Part shown: positions 54,320 to 63,932 of the stretch, one piece after another
How the letters are laid out: every line of letters begins with the position of its first letter
Position numbering within the stretch: the first letter of the stretch is position 1
DNA from: Rhabdochlamydiaceae bacterium
GTDB taxonomy: Bacteria; Chlamydiota; Chlamydiia; Chlamydiales; Rhabdochlamydiaceae
Length of the DNA stretch: 64,000 bases
Direction: 5' to 3'
Assembly (NCBI GenBank): GCA_019745395.1
Contig: JAIETG010000008.1
Location: 95,257-159,256 of the forward strand
Notes under the pieces: model-generated
What the model was told of the DNA's origin: nothing
Database searches by the model: none
What the model saw: the letters and a program-made list of their open reading frames with translations, nothing else
Program-made: the position numbers and the translations under genes

Positions 54320-56560
54320 CTAAAAAAAAGTGGAAGAGGGGTCTACATCGATTAGAAGGTGGATTTTTGAGTGTTTGAACTCGTTTTGCAAGCTGCGTAA
54401 AATCGCAGAGGCCGCAAGAACTTTTGTGGATTTGATCAAAAACTGAAATCGATACTGATCTTGGATTTTTGCGTGACCTGCAGGGACTACCGGAAGAAAA
54501 GCAAAAGAAGCGGGGAGTCTGTCGATAAGAAATTTTCGAGCCTCTTCCGCTTTTTGTTTTACTTCTTCGCAAACAGGGCCGTGTAGTGCAATTTTAATGA
54601 GATGTGTAAACGGGGGATACTGAAAGATCTGCCTTATTTGGGATTCTTCTGCAAAAAACTTCTCATAGTTTTGTTCGGCAGCCAATTTCAAAGTATCTTG
54701 AGTCGGCAGAAAGGTTTGTAAAACTACTTCTCCAGGCAGCTCTCCCCGTCCAGATCTTCCTGAAACTTGCGTGATGAGTTGAAACATCGATTCTGAGGCG
54801 CGAAAATCGGGTATGGAAAGAGTGAGATCCGCATTGAGGATCCCAACTAGAGTGACGGATGGAAAATGCAATCCTTTAGCAATCATTTGAGTGCCCACTA
54901 AAATATCGGCCTTTCCCGAGCGAAATTGTTTAAAAATCTTATCATGGCTTCCTTTGCGTTTTGTGGTGTCAGCATCCATTCTAAGTACTCGGCACTGAGG
55001 GAAAATTTGATATAGTTTTTTTTCGACAAGTTCTGTTCCAGCTCCCTGAAATTTAAAAGAAGCATTGCTGTGACATTTAGGACAAGTTTGAGATAGAGGG
55101 ATAGAGTAATCGCAAAGATGGCAAGAGAGCCTATTTTCTTGGTGATGATAAGTCAGAGAAGTTTCACAGTGAGGACAAGAGGAAATATGTGAGCACTGCA
55201 AACAGATTTGAGAGGTGTGATAACCTCTTCGGTTGAGTAGTAAAAGGGATTGTTCTCCTACTGCAAGCCTTTTTTTTATGCCCGATAGAAGTTTATCAGA
55301 AAATAAAGTGCCGCCTTTATGTTTAGCATACTCTAGTTTCATGTCGACAATATGCACTTCAGGCATTTGCGCTTTGCCTAACCGTTTTGTAAGCAAGCTT
55401 AGTGTGTATTTTCCTATAAGTGCATTTTGATAGCTTTCCAGACTTGGCGTTGCGCTGCCAAGCACTGCTACTGCTTTACAAAATTTTGCTCGGACGATGG
55501 CTACATCTCTTGCATGATAAGAAGGGGAGTCTCCCGTTTGTTTGTAGGCAGAATCGTGTTCTTCATCGACAATAATGAGTCCAAGGCAGGGCACGGGACA
55601 AAAAATAGCAGAGCGCGCTCCGATGACGATTTTGGCTTTTTGTGATTGGATCTGATGCCAGGCATCTCTTTTCTCCCCCTCTGAGAGCCTGTAATGCAAG
55701 AGCGCAATTTTTTCTTCAAAACGGCTTTTGATTCTTTCAATGGTTTGAGAGGTTAAAGCAACTTCAGGAACGAGAAAAATGACTCCTTTGCCTAAACGAA
55801 GAGCCTCTTCTATAGCCTGTAGATATACTTCTGTTTTTCCACTTCCGGTTACTCCATAAAGAAGGTGAGTGGCAAACTCCTGCTGAGAAAGCGATTTTTG
55901 AATTTTGCTAAGAGACTCTTGTTGCTCTTCTGAAAGAGGTTTTGATTTAGAGATGAAATAATCATCATCCCAGATAGGGGCTCTTTCTTTTACTTCTTTT
56001 TTGAGGGTAATCCACTTTTTTTTCTCCAAAGAAACAAGAGAGGATCTCGAAGCTTTTGCTTTGGTAAGAAGAAACGGAAGAGGGCTTTTTCCCCCTTCTT
56101 CGATGAGAAGTTGTAATAACTTTTTTTGCTTAGGGAATCTTGCGTGAAGCTCTTCAGCATATAAAGCGAGCTTGGCTAAAGGTTCTAGGTTTTCTACGAT
56201 CCACTCATTTTGCTCTTTCATATGGTTTCGAATGCTTGAGGGGAGGATCGTTTTTAGAACTTTATGCATCGGACAGCTATAATAAGATGCCATCCATTGG
56301 GCTAAGAAAATAAGATCTTCTGTAAGGACTGATTGTTCTGAGGCTAGCTCATGAATGTCTTTTACTGTTGCATAAGAAGCTGTTTTTTTTACGGCCCATA
56401 TAGTCCCTTTGCGCAAGGATGTATGCACAGGGACTATTACCCTAGATCCTACGAAGACTTTTCCTAGGAGCTCTTGAGGGATGCTGTAGTCTAAAAACTT
56501 ATCTAAGGCATCATCTAAGACGACGCTTGCGAAGGAGCCGTTAAGCTCAAGAGAGTGCAT
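54320..56560 (-). CDS. priA: Primosomal replication restart helicase PriA
   Basis: 746 residues from the ATG at 56560 (a TTG four codons upstream is possible). It reloads the replicative helicase at collapsed forks. Visible features are the N-terminal DNA-binding domain (FLDYSIPQELLGKVFVGSRVIVPV), Walker A GVTGSGKTEVYL, the DEEH box (VDEEHDSAYKQ), GSATPS motif III, a zinc region with four C-x2-C pairs (CLQC, CPHC, CHLC and CPKC, about bases 55060-55220), VGTQMIAKGLHFP and QVSGRSGRG motifs V/VI. Full length. It overlaps the end of the upstream unknown gene by 46 bp, so the pair is cotranscribed. Confidence 0.96.
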   Translation of the reverse strand: MHSLELNGSFASVVLDDALDKFLDYSIPQELLGKVFVGSRVIVPVHTSLRKGTIWAVKKTASYATVKDIHELASEQSVLTEDLIFLAQWMASYYSCPMHKVLKTILPSSIRNHMKEQNEWIVENLEPLAKLALYAEELHARFPKQKKLLQLLIEEGGKSPLPFLLTKAKASRSSLVSLEKKKWITLKKEVKERAPIWDDDYFISKSKPLSEEQQESLSKIQKSLSQQEFATHLLYGVTGSGKTEVYLQAIEEALRLGKGVIFLVPEVALTSQTIERIKSRFEEKIALLHYRLSEGEKRDAWHQIQSQKAKIVIGARSAIFCPVPCLGLIIVDEEHDSAYKQTGDSPSYHARDVAIVRAKFCKAVAVLGSATPSLESYQNALIGKYTLSLLTKRLGKAQMPEVHIVDMKLEYAKHKGGTLFSDKLLSGIKKRLAVGEQSLLLLNRRGYHTSQICLQCSHISSCPHCETSLTYHHQENRLSCHLCDYSIPLSQTCPKCHSNASFKFQGAGTELVEKKLYQIFPQCRVLRMDADTTKRKGSHDKIFKQFRSGKADILVGTQMIAKGLHFPSVTLVGILNADLTLSIPDFRASESMFQLITQVSGRSGRGELPGEVVLQTFLPTQDTLKLAAEQNYEKFFAEESQIRQIFQYPPFTHLIKIALHGPVCEEVKQKAEEARKFLIDRLPASFAFLPVVPAGHAKIQDQYRFQFLIKSTKVLAASAILRSLQNEFKHSKIHLLIDVDPSSTFF

Positions 56561-57282
56561 AGTGTTTTCCAAAGCTCTTTTTTTTGCGTAGGATCAAGAA
56601 AATAGGTTTCAAAGTCTGCTAAGAGAAGCAGTTTTCCTTTACCTAAAAACCGTTCGGAAGAAATGGGTTTTTCTTTTAGGAAAGGCAGTAAGTGTGGTTT
56701 TTTATAGAGAGCTTGAGAGGCTATAAATAAGCGTGCTTCGGTCTCTTGAAAAAAAGGAGTGAAGTTAGAGAGCTCTTGCTCCCATTTTTTCATGTCAATT
56801 ATGGTAGAATTCGGAAAATACAGGTGTAGCGCCCGATTGATGTTTTGTAAAAAAAGATCTGATTCTTTCCCTTCCCGAAAAGAAAAGAGCACTACATTTG
56901 CTTTCAAGGCCTTTTTATAAGAGAGATCTAGGAAAAATTCTTTTTCTTGAGGAGGGGCCATCTGTGTAGAAAATTGAGGAAATAGATCTTTGACAGCTTT
57001 GGAAAGATCTTCTACGCCTAACGGGATGCTTGGCAAGGTAGGTTTAGGAACCTCTTTTTCACAAATAGGAGGGGGGATTTCTTCCTTTTTTTCTGCAGCA
57101 AAGCTTTTTTCTTGGATGGGGCTTTTTAGCACCTGAGGAGGAGTTGGTGTAGTAACGGGCGGCTTTGCCGAGGTGAGTTTTTTTTGTAAAAGTTGAGCTT
57201 TTTGGGGTGATGTAATCCATTTTGTAGATGGATCAAAACTCTCCTCCAAGTAACGGATGGTATCAGCAAGAAGAAGATTCAT
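56515..57282 (-). CDS. Conserved-looking unknown protein upstream of priA, 255 aa
   Basis: No recognised domain. Residues ~40-95 are a proline/lysine-rich linker (PPVTTPTPPQVLKSP, EKKEEIPPPICEKEVPKP). The C-terminal half alternates hydrophobic strands and helices (ANVVLFSFREGKESDLFLQNINRAL, GKGKLLLLADFETYFLDP), suggesting a small alpha/beta domain. No signal peptide. It overlaps the unknown gene upstream by 20 bp and priA downstream, so the three form a tight operon. An uncharacterised gene beside priA also exists in Chlamydia as I recall, but I cannot confirm orthology. Confidence 0.65.
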   Translation of the reverse strand: MNLLLADTIRYLEESFDPSTKWITSPQKAQLLQKKLTSAKPPVTTPTPPQVLKSPIQEKSFAAEKKEEIPPPICEKEVPKPTLPSIPLGVEDLSKAVKDLFPQFSTQMAPPQEKEFFLDLSYKKALKANVVLFSFREGKESDLFLQNINRALHLYFPNSTIIDMKKWEQELSNFTPFFQETEARLFIASQALYKKPHLLPFLKEKPISSERFLGKGKLLLLADFETYFLDPTQKKELWKTLCTLLSLTAPSQASS

Positions 57283-57868
57283 GAATTGCCTTTTGGGAAG
57301 GAAGTTGTTTTATGCGCTCTGCGATTGTGAGAAGATGCGTAGTAAATCCTTTTTTATGAAAGTGATCACAAAGGATTGTTTGTAGTTTGCTAAGGCCTTC
57401 TGGATACAAACTATGAAAGAGTTTAGGTAGATAGTTGATCGGACTTAAGGCTTTGATTTCTGAGTAATGGTCCAGTAAGAAAAAAAGGAAGTTTTCTTCT
57501 TTTTTACATTCTTGAATGAAAGGATCTAAAAGGATGAAAAGCTTTTGTAAATACTCTTCTGGTACAAAAAAACATCGATATAATAAAGAGCTAGTTAGAT
57601 AAGAGATCATTTCTTGTAGCTCTAACCCTTCTTTTTTGTGCATAGGAAAAGCGTAAGGAAGCAGTCTCATATGTTCTTGGAGTCGATTTAAGGGGGCATC
57701 GTAGGTTTTTTCGCATAAAGAGGACAGGGAGAAAGCCCAGGTGCTTGTAAGGCTTATCGCGCAGATATTAAGTTCTGAGAGGATAAATGACAAAAGCAAG
57801 GCTCGATCTCTTTCTTGATAGACATAGGTTTCAGAAAAAGGAGAATGAAAATATAGCTGCTTGGACAT
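57263..57868 (-). CDS. Unknown protein, first gene of the priA operon, 201 aa
   Basis: I take the ATG at 57868; the frame is open to 57922, but the extra 18 residues are polar and unlikely. The ribosome site is weak. The protein is helical and leucine-rich without signal peptide or membrane span, with short segments such as RDRALLLSFILSELNICAIS and YLPKLFHSLYPEGLSKLQTILCDHF. It overlaps the next gene by 20 bp. No family recognised. Confidence 0.6.
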   Translation of the reverse strand: MSKQLYFHSPFSETYVYQERDRALLLSFILSELNICAISLTSTWAFSLSSLCEKTYDAPLNRLQEHMRLLPYAFPMHKKEGLELQEMISYLTSSLLYRCFFVPEEYLQKLFILLDPFIQECKKEENFLFFLLDHYSEIKALSPINYLPKLFHSLYPEGLSKLQTILCDHFHKKGFTTHLLTIAERIKQLPSQKAIHESSSC

Positions 57869-58189
57869 AAAAGATCGCTCGCATTTTTCTTTAGTATGAC
57901 AAAAAGAGCTCGAAAAAAGCAATGGATACCTGATCGTTATTCCAGCAAGGCTCTTCTTATATTATATTTTTTTAGGCGTATTTAATTGAAAATCAAATCC
58001 TTTTTTAATGTTAAGTTCGATTGTCTATGTGTTTGATTTTGTTTTAGGTAAATCGAAAGCTGATGTGTTATAATTTTAGTGTATGTTGAATTTGAAAATA
58101 ATCTCCTTAACCCAACCCTGGATGTTCCATACTTGGGCAAGTAGTCTGCCTTTCTTGACCAAGGAATCCCATCCAGAGTATTACCTAAA
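57869..58189. other. 321-bp intergenic region, no supported gene
   Basis: AT-rich near 57950-58080. A frame at 58083-58331 runs antisense into the methyltransferase gene and is rejected. On the minus strand, around 58100-58180, an open stretch reads like a protein remnant (GWDSLVKKGRLLAQVWNIQG) without a start, and could be a relic fragment. Confidence 0.4.
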
Positions 58190-59023
58190 TTATTTCAATG
58201 CTACGATTTCTAATCTGCGAATTTTAAAATGCACTTCTCCATTAGGGGAAAAGGACTCAAGAGCGAGATATCGATCGACAACTTGCGTTAAGAAGGTTTG
58301 TTTTAAAGAATCGGGAAGAGGGCGGAGGTAGGGGAACCATTGACCGATGAATTTTTCGAAAATTTCTCTGGAGGGGAAAATGTCTTTTTGAGGGACTACA
58401 GCAAGCCTTTGGACTTTAAAATGATTGGCTAAAAGAAGCTCTTTATAGTCTGCTTCACTCACAAAGTTCCAGCCAGTGGAGAAATTTTGAAAATAAGAGG
58501 TCCATTCAGGGGCGCAGATCACTTCATTAACTGCTTGTTCCAGGGTGTGGGGAAGCCCCATGGGCATTGTAATGGCAAGAGTTCCTGATTGCTTTAAACT
58601 TTGATAAGCTCCTTGTAAAAAAGCCGTATGGTTTTCGACCCATTGCAATGTCGTAAAAGAAAATACGACATCAAAGGTGTTTTGAAAATCTAATTTTTGT
58701 GCATCTTGCAAATGAAAAGATATATTGGGTTTTGAAGAAAAGTGGGTCTTTGCAAATTCAATCATCGCGTTTGAAATGTCTACACCGATTACAGAGCCTA
58801 GCGGCGTTTTTTCTGCAAGCTCTACTGTGATTTTTCCATCGCCACATCCTACATCTAAAATGGATCCGTTTTCTGGGATAGTTATGTAGCTCATAAGATC
58901 TGTAGCGGCTTGTTTTTGAGAAGAGGAATTTTTGTAGTACTCTTCTGCCTTCCAGTACTCTTCAGAAGAGGCAAAAACAGAAACTGTACTAAGAATGAGT
59001 GCAAAGCAAAGAGCTCTTTTCAT
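58190..59023 (-). CDS. Class I SAM-dependent methyltransferase with signal peptide
   Basis: 277 residues with an AAAAGGAA ribosome site. Residues 1-18 form a clear signal peptide (KRALCFALILSTVSVFASS). The rest is a trans-aconitate/ubiquinone-type methyltransferase fold: motif I ILDVGCGDGKIT, motif II VIGVDISNAMIEFAK, LQDAQKLDF, and motif IV FDVVFSFTTLQWVENH. Length and layout fit small-molecule methyltransferases. The oddity is export: AdoMet is cytoplasmic, so either it acts in the host-facing compartment or the leader is not cleaved and anchors it. It is divergent from the repeat-protein gene, with 240 bp between. Confidence 0.85.
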   Translation of the reverse strand: MKRALCFALILSTVSVFASSEEYWKAEEYYKNSSSQKQAATDLMSYITIPENGSILDVGCGDGKITVELAEKTPLGSVIGVDISNAMIEFAKTHFSSKPNISFHLQDAQKLDFQNTFDVVFSFTTLQWVENHTAFLQGAYQSLKQSGTLAITMPMGLPHTLEQAVNEVICAPEWTSYFQNFSTGWNFVSEADYKELLLANHFKVQRLAVVPQKDIFPSREIFEKFIGQWFPYLRPLPDSLKQTFLTQVVDRYLALESFSPNGEVHFKIRRLEIVALK

Positions 59024-59263
59024 GGAAATTCCTTTTTGTTAAAACTCTGTGAAAAGTGCATCGCAATATATTTCAAGAAGGGATCAAATTGCAAGGGATC
59101 TGATGTTTTTTTTCAGGAGAAAATACAGAAAATGAGCGCTGTTTTTTTTTGATCTCGCTCTAGCAAGACGACGTGACAAGAAATTCTGTTAATTAAAAAA
59201 TAGACAAAATTCTTAAAATCTAGCTATGTATTAAGGGGACAAAGATATCTTTTTAAGAGGCGT

Positions 59264-60253
59264 GTGTTTTGTATGCACAAAATTTTCACATGGACAGTTC
59301 TGCTTGCAAGCTTAGCACCTCACGTTTCTTGCATCCTCAAAGCAGATAGCTCCATAAATTTGCAGGAATCTATCCAGCCACTAGAAACTCCCTCAGCTCC
59401 TATGCCACAGATCAGAGGCGTTATTATTCCTGTGCAGAACACATCTCTAGCTATTCAAACCTCACAAGGGGAAGCTCTGTCTGATCCAGCAGAAGAAGCT
59501 CCTGCAAATGTACAAGAGCCGTTACCTGTATCGGAGACTTTGGAAACACCTGCTGTTGAATCATCGAATATACAAACTTCACAAGAGGAAGTTTCCTCAG
59601 ATCCAACACAAGAAGCTCCTGCAAATGTACAAGAGCCGTTACCTGCACTGGAGACTTTGGAAAAGCCTGCTGTTCAATCATCGAATATACAAACTTCACA
59701 AGAGGAAGTTTCCTCAGATCCAACACAAGAAGCCTCTACAAATGTACAAGAGCCGTTACCTGCACCGGAGACTTTGGAAAAGCCTGCTGTTCAATCATCG
59801 AATATACAAACTTCACAAGAGGAAGTTTCCTTAGATCCAACACATGAAGCCTCTACAAATGTTCAAGAGCCGTTGCCTGCATCTGAGACTCTGGAAACGC
59901 CTCCTGTTGAATCAGTTCCTTTACAAGAGCCTGTAGTTCCCTCTCCACAAGTCCGAGGTGTTTTGGTTCCCTTGCAAGAGCCCGTTTTAGAGCAGCCAGC
60001 TCCTCTTGTGCAAGAGGCTCCACCTAAGGTAACGGATAGTTCTGTAAGTGTTCGGAAGGCGCCCCCAACGATTATTTTTTCTGCTCCAGAAGTTTCACCT
60101 TCTTGTCAAATAGAAGTTGTATCAGAAAATAGTGATGAGAAAGAACGTAGTAAGTTGGATGAGCCTATCAAAAGAAATGTATTTGCTAATATTGCCATTG
60201 GAGCTATATCTGCCGCTGTTGTTTTCGTGTCGGCTGTTTTGGCGAGCAAATAA
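59264..60253 (+). CDS. Exported tandem-repeat protein with C-terminal membrane segment
   Basis: 329 residues from GTG at 59264; an ATG three codons later is the alternative, and the TAAGAGG site lies between the ideal spacings for both. The N-terminus is a signal peptide (TWTVLLASLAPHVSC). Residues ~63-218 are four 39-residue repeats rich in Glu, Pro, Ser and Thr (NIQTSQEEVSSDPTQEA, NVQEPLPALETLEKP). They are flanked by a duplicated RGVIIPVQ/RGVLVPLQ element. The C-terminus has a hydrophobic segment (NIAIGAISAAVVFVSAVLA) and ends in Lys. The layout suggests a surface-projecting stalk anchored in the membrane. No family recognised. Confidence 0.75.
   Translation: MFCMHKIFTWTVLLASLAPHVSCILKADSSINLQESIQPLETPSAPMPQIRGVIIPVQNTSLAIQTSQGEALSDPAEEAPANVQEPLPVSETLETPAVESSNIQTSQEEVSSDPTQEAPANVQEPLPALETLEKPAVQSSNIQTSQEEVSSDPTQEASTNVQEPLPAPETLEKPAVQSSNIQTSQEEVSLDPTHEASTNVQEPLPASETLETPPVESVPLQEPVVPSPQVRGVLVPLQEPVLEQPAPLVQEAPPKVTDSSVSVRKAPPTIIFSAPEVSPSCQIEVVSENSDEKERSKLDEPIKRNVFANIAIGAISAAVVFVSAVLASK
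59450..59917 (+). repeat. Four tandem 117-bp repeats
   Basis: Units start at 59450, 59567, 59684 and 59801. The middle copies are nearly identical; the first is the most divergent. The unit length is a multiple of three, so copy-number change keeps the frame. Confidence 0.95.
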
Positions 60254-60312
60254 GAGTTAGTTTAGTGGATGTAGAGATTGCACTTAAGTAGTAAGCATCT
60301 CATGAAAAAGTT

Positions 60313-60329
60313 ATATCCTGGGAGGATAT
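60313..60329 (+). promoter_or_regulatory. Hairpin covering the ribosome binding site of the autotransporter-like gene
   Basis: A perfect 7-bp inverted repeat, ATATCCT / AGGATAT, with a GGG loop ends immediately before the GTG start. The GGAGG ribosome site (60321-60325) is within the loop and stem, so folding would block it. Confidence 0.4.
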
Positions 60330-63300
60330 GTGAGAAGAAGTTCCTTTAAATGTCTAGCCTCTTTTGCCTATTTTACTTTAGGTGCTGGATCTCTATGGGG
60401 AACGGATGTTGAATATTTTGTAAGAGCGCCTACAGAATCGGGAACTGTGATTGGCAGTTGCGGTAACATCGACACTTGCGATAACAATGCCTGTAGCTGT
60501 AATAACAACACATGTTGCAGCATTATAACTGCCATGAATTTTGCCAATACGGCGTCTCAGGTTACAACTATTAGTATTATTGAAAATACATCTAATAATA
60601 TGTACCAAATCCTTTATGGTTCTAGTGGTCCTGGATCTGCTACCGTAACTTTATGTGCAGAAACGGGTGCTATGATCATCAACTCCAATGTTACCTCAGG
60701 TCTTACCCAATCGAAGATTTCCGTAGGCCCATTCGTCGGAACGATCATCAATTTTAATGGCTCCTATGTATATGCAGATTGTGCGCCGGATTATGATTTG
60801 GCTGTTTTTCAGCCAGCTTATCTGGATAGTAATAGCCCAGGTACCGTTACATTAGAGAGAGTGGTTTTTCAGAATGCAAGTGTATCTCCTGGATTTAGTG
60901 CGATAAATATCGCAGGGGGTACTCTTACTATTAGTGGAACCAGCTTAGCTCCCAATGATAGCACCACAGCATTTAGCGGGAACAACTGGACCGTTCAAAA
61001 TTATAACTCTCATGATCCCTCTTTGATTTTTGCATCAACGGTCTCAGGTGATACCTATCCTCTTGGATATTATACAGAAGCTTTTGCAGGTCCCATTACT
61101 TATATATCTGATAATACTACTTTCAGCATGACCAACAATTCTGGAGATCTTGTCACTCTAAGCGGAGCTATTACTCCCGGATCCTTTGTATCTTCCGTTT
61201 TGAATATATCCCCCTCAAGTGGAGGTATGTCGCTGTCGGGAGATCTCTCAGTCGATACAGTAAATACCTATACGGGAACTGTTTTGCTTTCCGGAATCAA
61301 TACGATGACTATTCTCAATGTTTATGGAGATGTTCAGCTTACCGGAACGAGCAACAGCATGGGAACTGTCAATGTTTATGGCAGTGTTTCTTTGAGTGGT
61401 GCAGGCAGTGTAGGGGCATCTACTGTGATTAATATCGGCAGTTCTTCTGCTAGTGGAACTTTAACCTTTGCCAGCGGGTTTACTCTGTTAGGTGGCGCAA
61501 TTTCTTTAGATGCTACGGTCGGTTCTTTTAGTAGTTCTTTCAATGATGCTGGAAATAACGTGACGATCTCATCCCAAATAGGGGGAGTTGGAGTGTACAC
61601 GAAGCAAGGTAGCGGTATACAAACTCTTACGGATAATTCCAATAGCTATACCGGCGGGACGAATATTACTGCTGGAGTGCTCAGGATTTCCAATTTAGGA
61701 CAGATCAACTCGGTGGCTGCCGCAGGAATAACCATGACGGGTGGTGGTACGCTTTTTACTACAGCAGACATGACCCTACCCAATTCCCTTACTATTGCAG
61801 GCTCCGGAGGATTGTCCGCTTTAGATTCCACTACTTTGACCATTTCTTCAGATATTTCGGCTCCAGGTGCCACTTTGCTTATAGGAAACACTCAAGTAAG
61901 TAGCGTCCTCGGAACTAGTGCGTCTGGAACAGTTGTTCTCCAAGGAACAGGGAGTTCTATAGGTTCGATTGTTGTAGGGGCTGTTGATAGTTCTAATGTT
62001 AGCTATCCTGCGACGTTGTCCGTAGATGCTGTGTCGGAACTGGGAAATACTGGTACGCTTACTTTGCAAGGAGGGGGTGTTTTTACCGCTACAGGAAATA
62101 TTGCTATTGCTTTTCCTGTGAATGTTGGCACAGGATCTGGGACATTGTCTCTAGGTTCTATCTATACTCTGACCGTGTCGGGTTCTATTTCTACCGCATC
62201 AGGTGCAGTTGGATCTCCTGCTTTAAACATAACAGGGGGATCTGCGTTTATCTTTAGTGGAGATAATAGTTCCTTTACTGGGAATTTATTGGTTTCTAAC
62301 ACGACTTTACAGATCTCAAATACGAATAATTTAGGATCAGATAGCTCCTCTGCAGAGCTACAACTATCTAATTCTGTTCTCGATATTACCTCGGGAACTA
62401 TAACCTCTCAACGAATTCTCTCTTTAGTGGGATCCAATACAATTAATGTCGCAACTTCAGCCTCCGCATCGTTTACAGGTAACTTTTCCGTTGCAAGTGG
62501 AGCCAGTTTAACAAAAACAAGTGATGGAACTTTAACTATACTTCCCTCTATTGCTCAGAGTAATACCAATTACGACCTTACGATATCGGCGGGAAATCTT
62601 ATTGGTAATACGTTTTCTTTGGAAAATACCTCGATTGTTGTTGATTCTAGCGTAGCGTTTGATCAAACTTCTTCTGGTACGTTTAACGGAACCATCTCAG
62701 GATCGGGTTCTGTTTCTGTGACAGGAACATCTCCGCTCACATTTGCGCCTTCACTCAGTACTTATACTGGGGGGACCTATGTCTATGGAACACTTATCAT
62801 TAACGGAGATGTTTTAGGAGCCTCTTCGTCCATAATATACGGCAGTGGAGGGACAATTCAGACTCTTTCTAGTTTTTCTATGCCCCAACCAATCACTCTT
62901 ACAGGTAATTTAACCCTTTTATCAAATTCTGGTACAATTCTTGGATTATCAGGAGACATTACAGGTTCCGGGAATTTGATCAAAGAAGGCCTAGGAAGTC
63001 TTTTGCTAACAGGAGATACCTCTTATACGGGAAATACGTATGTTAACCAAGGAGCTTTCGTTGTCTCTGGAAGTATTGTTTCAAGTCAGGAAGTTGTAGT
63101 TGCATCAGGGGCTATTTTGGCAGGTACTGGTAGTATAGGTGATGCAGACATTTATGGAACGATCGCAGGAGGATCTTCTCAAAACGTTGTAGGAACTCTA
63201 TCGGTTGTAGGTAACCTTACATTAGAAAATGGCTCCAGCTTTGGAACTGTCCTCTCACCAGGGCATAGTTCTCTTGTATCTGTATCAGGGCCCGTAACGA

Positions 63301-63932
63301 TTCCTCCCGATATGACCTATTTGATTGCCCCAACAGCTGGCACCTATCAGCCATTTTCTACGGTTGTTTTAAGAGGAAGCAGTATTACAGGAAAGTTTTC
63401 TAAGATTGATGTTTTTGCTTTTTCTGCCAATTTTCTCTCATCAAGCATTCGTTATACAGAAACAGAGGTTATTTTAGATGGAATAAGTAAATCTATTACG
63501 GGACTTGTTACAGGGCAAAATGCCATCAATGTAGCCAACGCTTTAGATCAAGTAATCAACTATAACCGTACGCAGATAAGCTATACGATTGGATCTGGAA
63601 CGATTATCCCATCTTCTCCACCAGAACTCGTTCCAATAATGGCAAGTTTACTTTTCATTGATACACCAGATGAGATGACGTATGCATTAAATCAAATGCA
63701 CCCAGCTCAGTTGAAAGGAATGGCCATTTCTCAAGAAAGTAATGCGGTTAAGGTAAGAGAATCGTTAAGCCAGAGAATGCGAAACGAATTGGATATAACA
63801 AATTGTCAGTTGTCAGATAATTATGATGTCCGAGAAAAAAATTGCTGTGAAGATAACAAAAAAACTATGACAGCGTGGATTGGTGGAAATGGAGAGTCCT
63901 TATTTCAAGATAATAAGGATAATTTGTCCTAG
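60330..63932 (+). CDS. Autotransporter/Pmp-like surface protein, beta-barrel missing
   Basis: 1200 residues from GTG. The N-terminus has an export signal (KCLASFAYFTLGAGSLWG). A cysteine-rich stretch follows (about 44-64), leading into CSIITAMNFAN, which resembles the CSLREAI-AN start of polymorphic right-handed beta-helices. The passenger is Gly/Ser/Thr-rich and contains passenger-associated transport repeats (NSYTGGTNITAGVLRIS, STYTGGTYVYGTLIING, TSYTGNTYVNQGAFVVSG). The linker with PAQLKGMAISQES and RMRNELD is what precedes the autotransporter barrel. The frame stops at TAG 63930-63932, just after the barrel's opening WIGGNGE, so ~250 expected residues are absent. Either the gene is truncated (insertion or nonsense) or continues after a frameshift beyond the window. 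Without a barrel it should not reach the surface by the type Va route. Confidence 0.75.
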   Translation: MRRSSFKCLASFAYFTLGAGSLWGTDVEYFVRAPTESGTVIGSCGNIDTCDNNACSCNNNTCCSIITAMNFANTASQVTTISIIENTSNNMYQILYGSSGPGSATVTLCAETGAMIINSNVTSGLTQSKISVGPFVGTIINFNGSYVYADCAPDYDLAVFQPAYLDSNSPGTVTLERVVFQNASVSPGFSAINIAGGTLTISGTSLAPNDSTTAFSGNNWTVQNYNSHDPSLIFASTVSGDTYPLGYYTEAFAGPITYISDNTTFSMTNNSGDLVTLSGAITPGSFVSSVLNISPSSGGMSLSGDLSVDTVNTYTGTVLLSGINTMTILNVYGDVQLTGTSNSMGTVNVYGSVSLSGAGSVGASTVINIGSSSASGTLTFASGFTLLGGAISLDATVGSFSSSFNDAGNNVTISSQIGGVGVYTKQGSGIQTLTDNSNSYTGGTNITAGVLRISNLGQINSVAAAGITMTGGGTLFTTADMTLPNSLTIAGSGGLSALDSTTLTISSDISAPGATLLIGNTQVSSVLGTSASGTVVLQGTGSSIGSIVVGAVDSSNVSYPATLSVDAVSELGNTGTLTLQGGGVFTATGNIAIAFPVNVGTGSGTLSLGSIYTLTVSGSISTASGAVGSPALNITGGSAFIFSGDNSSFTGNLLVSNTTLQISNTNNLGSDSSSAELQLSNSVLDITSGTITSQRILSLVGSNTINVATSASASFTGNFSVASGASLTKTSDGTLTILPSIAQSNTNYDLTISAGNLIGNTFSLENTSIVVDSSVAFDQTSSGTFNGTISGSGSVSVTGTSPLTFAPSLSTYTGGTYVYGTLIINGDVLGASSSIIYGSGGTIQTLSSFSMPQPITLTGNLTLLSNSGTILGLSGDITGSGNLIKEGLGSLLLTGDTSYTGNTYVNQGAFVVSGSIVSSQEVVVASGAILAGTGSIGDADIYGTIAGGSSQNVVGTLSVVGNLTLENGSSFGTVLSPGHSSLVSVSGPVTIPPDMTYLIAPTAGTYQPFSTVVLRGSSITGKFSKIDVFAFSANFLSSSIRYTETEVILDGISKSITGLVTGQNAINVANALDQVINYNRTQISYTIGSGTIIPSSPPELVPIMASLLFIDTPDEMTYALNQMHPAQLKGMAISQESNAVKVRESLSQRMRNELDITNCQLSDNYDVREKNCCEDNKKTMTAWIGGNGESLFQDNKDNLS

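Noticed and set aside
58083..58331. 82-codon plus-strand frame overlapping the methyltransferase end
   Set aside because: More than half is antisense to a well-supported gene and there is no ribosome site.
59450..59917. Regular repeats considered as a CRISPR array
   Set aside because: The repeats are contiguous 117-bp coding units without spacers.
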